Shown here: positions 6,773 to 8,182 of the stretch, one piece after another
Layout of the letters: the number at the start of each line of letters is the position of its first letter
Position numbering within the stretch: the first letter of the stretch is position 1
Source of the DNA: Candidatus Omnitrophota bacterium
GTDB taxonomy: Bacteria > Omnitrophota > 4484-213
Reading direction: 5' to 3'
NCBI GenBank assembly: GCA_030639955.1
Contig: DAOWKH010000091.1
Location: 1-8,182, forward strand
DNA: 8,182 bases
Program-made: the position numbers and the translations under genes
Notes under the pieces: model-generated
Seen by the model: only the letters and a program-made list of their open reading frames with translations
What the model was told of the DNA's origin: nothing
Database searches by the model: none

Positions 6773-6797
6773 CTTTACCCTTTACCCATTACCCTTA
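6773..6797 (-). repeat. Heptanucleotide tandem repeat forming the nfnA ribosome-binding region
   Basis: Plus-strand units CTTTACC (6773), CTTTACC (6780) and CATTACC (6787) follow each other in exact 7-nt phase, ending with a partial CTTA. On the mRNA this reads as repeated GGGTAAA-like units. It encodes the last residues of the radical SAM protein (RVMGKG), supplies its TAA stop and provides the AAGGG that serves as Shine-Dalgarno for the GTG start of nfnA. Copy number changes would alter both the upstream C-terminus and the nfnA leader. Confidence 0.6.
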
Positions 6798-7749
6798 GAT
6801 AAAACCTCTTCCCCTGATACTCCACCTCTTTAAGTTTATTTTCCTTGAGCAACCTCTCCACAACCCCCCATTTAGCCCCTGTCTTTTGCAGAAATTTTTC
6901 CACTGCCTGTCTGCGCATTGGGTGCACCGAGGTGATACTCAGCAAATCTTCTTCAACCTTACCCGAAGAAACAAAGGTATCTCCTTCATAACCAATTAAA
7001 CACTCTACTTTTTTCAATCTCTCTGAAAAAAATTGATAGGCAATATTAACACTTCTCTCGCCTGCGGGCTTAACCCATTTCTCGGCTGGTGGCCTAATCG
7101 GAATGGAAATATAGGATTTAGTCGGTTTTAATTCTGTTAGAAAATCGGCTATTTTTTTAATCTCTCTCTCGTTGTCATTTATATCTCTAATTAACATTGT
7201 CTCGCTGGTCAATTCTCCTTTATAACTCCTGGCAAACTCAAGCATCCCTCTACGGATTAACTCCCATCTCAATAATTTATGCGGTCTATTGACCTTGTGC
7301 CAAACCTCCTCGCTTGCCGCATCCAGCTTAAGGCTGACCCAATCTGCCTTTGATAAATCTTTTCTAACCTCTTTCTGCCAGATTAAAGAGCCGTTGCTAA
7401 TCACTGCAATCTTAATTCCCAACGGCTTCAATAGCTCAATCTCCTTGCCTAAATTGATATCCAGAGTTGGCTCTCCATCAGGCACAAAACTCAGATAATC
7501 AATAATTTCTTTATTCGCTCGGAGTTTTTCCACCTTTGCTTCAACCTCTTTAACTATTTCAGCGGGCTTATAAAACTCCTGACGCTCAACTTGCATCTTC
7601 AGGGTAGAACCAACCTGACAATAAACACAGGAATAAGAACAGAATTTAGGAGGGATGTTGTTTAGGCCTAAGCTTCTGCCTAAACGACGGGAGGGAATAG
7701 GACCGAAGGTTTCAAAGGAAGAACTTAGGGGATTTATCGAATAATGCAT
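6775..7749 (-). CDS. Radical SAM protein, COG0731-like, function unknown
   Basis: A 324-residue radical SAM enzyme of unknown substrate. The N-terminus has GPIPSRRLGRSLG (about residues 16-28), typical of this family. The cluster motif is C37-SYS-C41-VY-C44, which binds a [4Fe-4S] cluster for S-adenosylmethionine cleavage. DGEPTLD (91-97) is the usual GGEP-like strand and SNGS (118-121) the next conserved strand. The barrel appears to end near residue 265. Residues about 266-324 form a separate small C-terminal domain (SVHPMRRQAVEKFL, then WGVVERLLKENKL) that looks like a winged helix, possibly for nucleic acid or protein binding; this is inference. The start overlaps the end of the upstream activase gene by 16 nt. 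It is not lipoyl synthase, since the additional N-terminal LipA cysteines are absent. A wyosine-type tRNA modification role is sometimes given to relatives but cannot be shown here. Confidence 0.8.
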   Translation of the reverse strand: MHYSINPLSSSFETFGPIPSRRLGRSLGLNNIPPKFCSYSCVYCQVGSTLKMQVERQEFYKPAEIVKEVEAKVEKLRANKEIIDYLSFVPDGEPTLDINLGKEIELLKPLGIKIAVISNGSLIWQKEVRKDLSKADWVSLKLDAASEEVWHKVNRPHKLLRWELIRRGMLEFARSYKGELTSETMLIRDINDNEREIKKIADFLTELKPTKSYISIPIRPPAEKWVKPAGERSVNIAYQFFSERLKKVECLIGYEGDTFVSSGKVEEDLLSITSVHPMRRQAVEKFLQKTGAKWGVVERLLKENKLKEVEYQGKRFYLRVMGKG

Positions 7750-8182
7750 CTGTCAACATATCCTTGCAAGGATTTTTTCAAATCTTCAAATTCTTCTTCG
7801 GAATAGGTCTTTTGTTTAAGAAATTGGGAATCTAATGTCTTTGTGGGAATAAATTTTTGGAGAATATACAGCTTAGCCCCTCTAACCATCTGCCCGATCT
7901 CCAAGATGTCATCCTTGCTGAGTTGCGATTTAACTACTGTAGTCCGGAATTCATAGTCCAATCCTGAGTTTATGATTAATTTAATACTCTGCTCGATTTT
8001 TTTTAAATCCACAGGGTAATTAATAACCTGCTGATATTTTCCGAGAGGGGCTTTTATATCCATTGCCAGATAATCAACGAGATTTAAATCAACTGCCTTC
8101 TGGACTATTTCAGGATTACTACCATTGGAATCTAATTTGGATAGATAGCCCATTGCTTTAATTTTTTTAAGAACCTCAAGCA
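7734..8182 (-). CDS. Anaerobic ribonucleotide reductase activase-like radical SAM protein (NrdG2 type), C-terminal part, cut by right edge
   Basis: The frame is open to the right edge and continues upstream of the internal ATG at 8151-8153: the codons before it read LEVLKKIKA. Hence that ATG is not the start and the gene is partial, with 148 residues visible. The segments YLSKLDSNGSNPE, LVDYLAMDIKAPLGKY, YEFRTTVVKSQL and AKLYILQKFIPTKTLD match the C-terminal half of NrdG2-type activating enzymes. In characterised cases this group generates the glycyl radical on the anaerobic ribonucleotide reductase NrdD. The CxxxCxxC cluster motif would be beyond the window. The substrate enzyme (perhaps nrdD) is not visible, so the name rests on similarity only. 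The 3' end overlaps the next radical SAM gene by 16 nt, implying co-expression. Confidence 0.82.
   Translation of the reverse strand, partial: LEVLKKIKAMGYLSKLDSNGSNPEIVQKAVDLNLVDYLAMDIKAPLGKYQQVINYPVDLKKIEQSIKLIINSGLDYEFRTTVVKSQLSKDDILEIGQMVRGAKLYILQKFIPTKTLDSQFLKQKTYSEEEFEDLKKSLQGYVDRCIIR

Noticed and set aside
6775..7749. Lipoyl synthase, which would make sense beside gcvH
   Set aside because: The protein has the single CxxxCxxC motif but not the additional N-terminal cysteine cluster of LipA, and its N-terminal GPIPSRRLGRSLG belongs to another radical SAM group.
7760..7773. Perfect 14-nt palindrome ATCCTTGCAAGGAT near the end of the activase gene
   Set aside because: It lies within coding sequence, has no loop or second copy in the window, and could easily arise by chance. 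It also contains the weak AAGGA ribosome-binding site of the next gene.

Overview
This window is a stretch of compact bacterial chromosome, almost wholly coding, with every gene on the minus strand. Transcription therefore runs from high to low coordinates. Reading in that direction, it holds: the C-terminal part of an NrdG2-type radical SAM activase (cut by the right edge); a second radical SAM protein; the two subunits of an NfnAB-type NADH-dependent ferredoxin:NADP oxidoreductase; dihydrolipoamide dehydrogenase; then GcvT, GcvH, GcvPA and the N-terminal third of GcvPB (cut by the left edge). Seven of the eight gene junctions are overlaps or 2-nt gaps. The only larger gap is 41 nt between gcvH and gcvPA, and it carries a hairpin. 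This looks like one transcription unit, with its promoter and terminator outside the window.

The right part (6775-8182) holds two overlapping radical SAM genes of uncertain purpose. The middle (4549-6772) encodes the Nfn-like flavoprotein pair, which links the NADH, NADPH and ferredoxin pools in anaerobes. The left part (1-4565) encodes the glycine cleavage system with all four protein types: L (Lpd), T, H, and P split into two polypeptides. Together, P, H and T oxidise glycine to CO2, ammonia and methylene-tetrahydrofolate, or run in reverse. Lpd exchanges the electrons with NAD(H), and Nfn could move them on to NADPH and ferredoxin. The Lpd-to-Nfn electron route is my inference from the gene order.

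Organism: an anaerobic bacterium is suggested by the Nfn pair, the NrdG2-type activase and the split P protein. Base composition is moderate. I cannot assign a phylum; an uncultured, candidate-phylum type genome is possible but unproven.

Most genes are recognisable family members. The less ordinary features are the co-location of nfnAB with a full glycine cleavage operon, an unusually short Lpd, two heptanucleotide tandem repeat tracts (one inside nfnB next to a perfect palindrome, one forming the ribosome-binding region of nfnA), and the hairpin before gcvPA. I do not see a clearly new system such as a defence, CRISPR or mobile locus.
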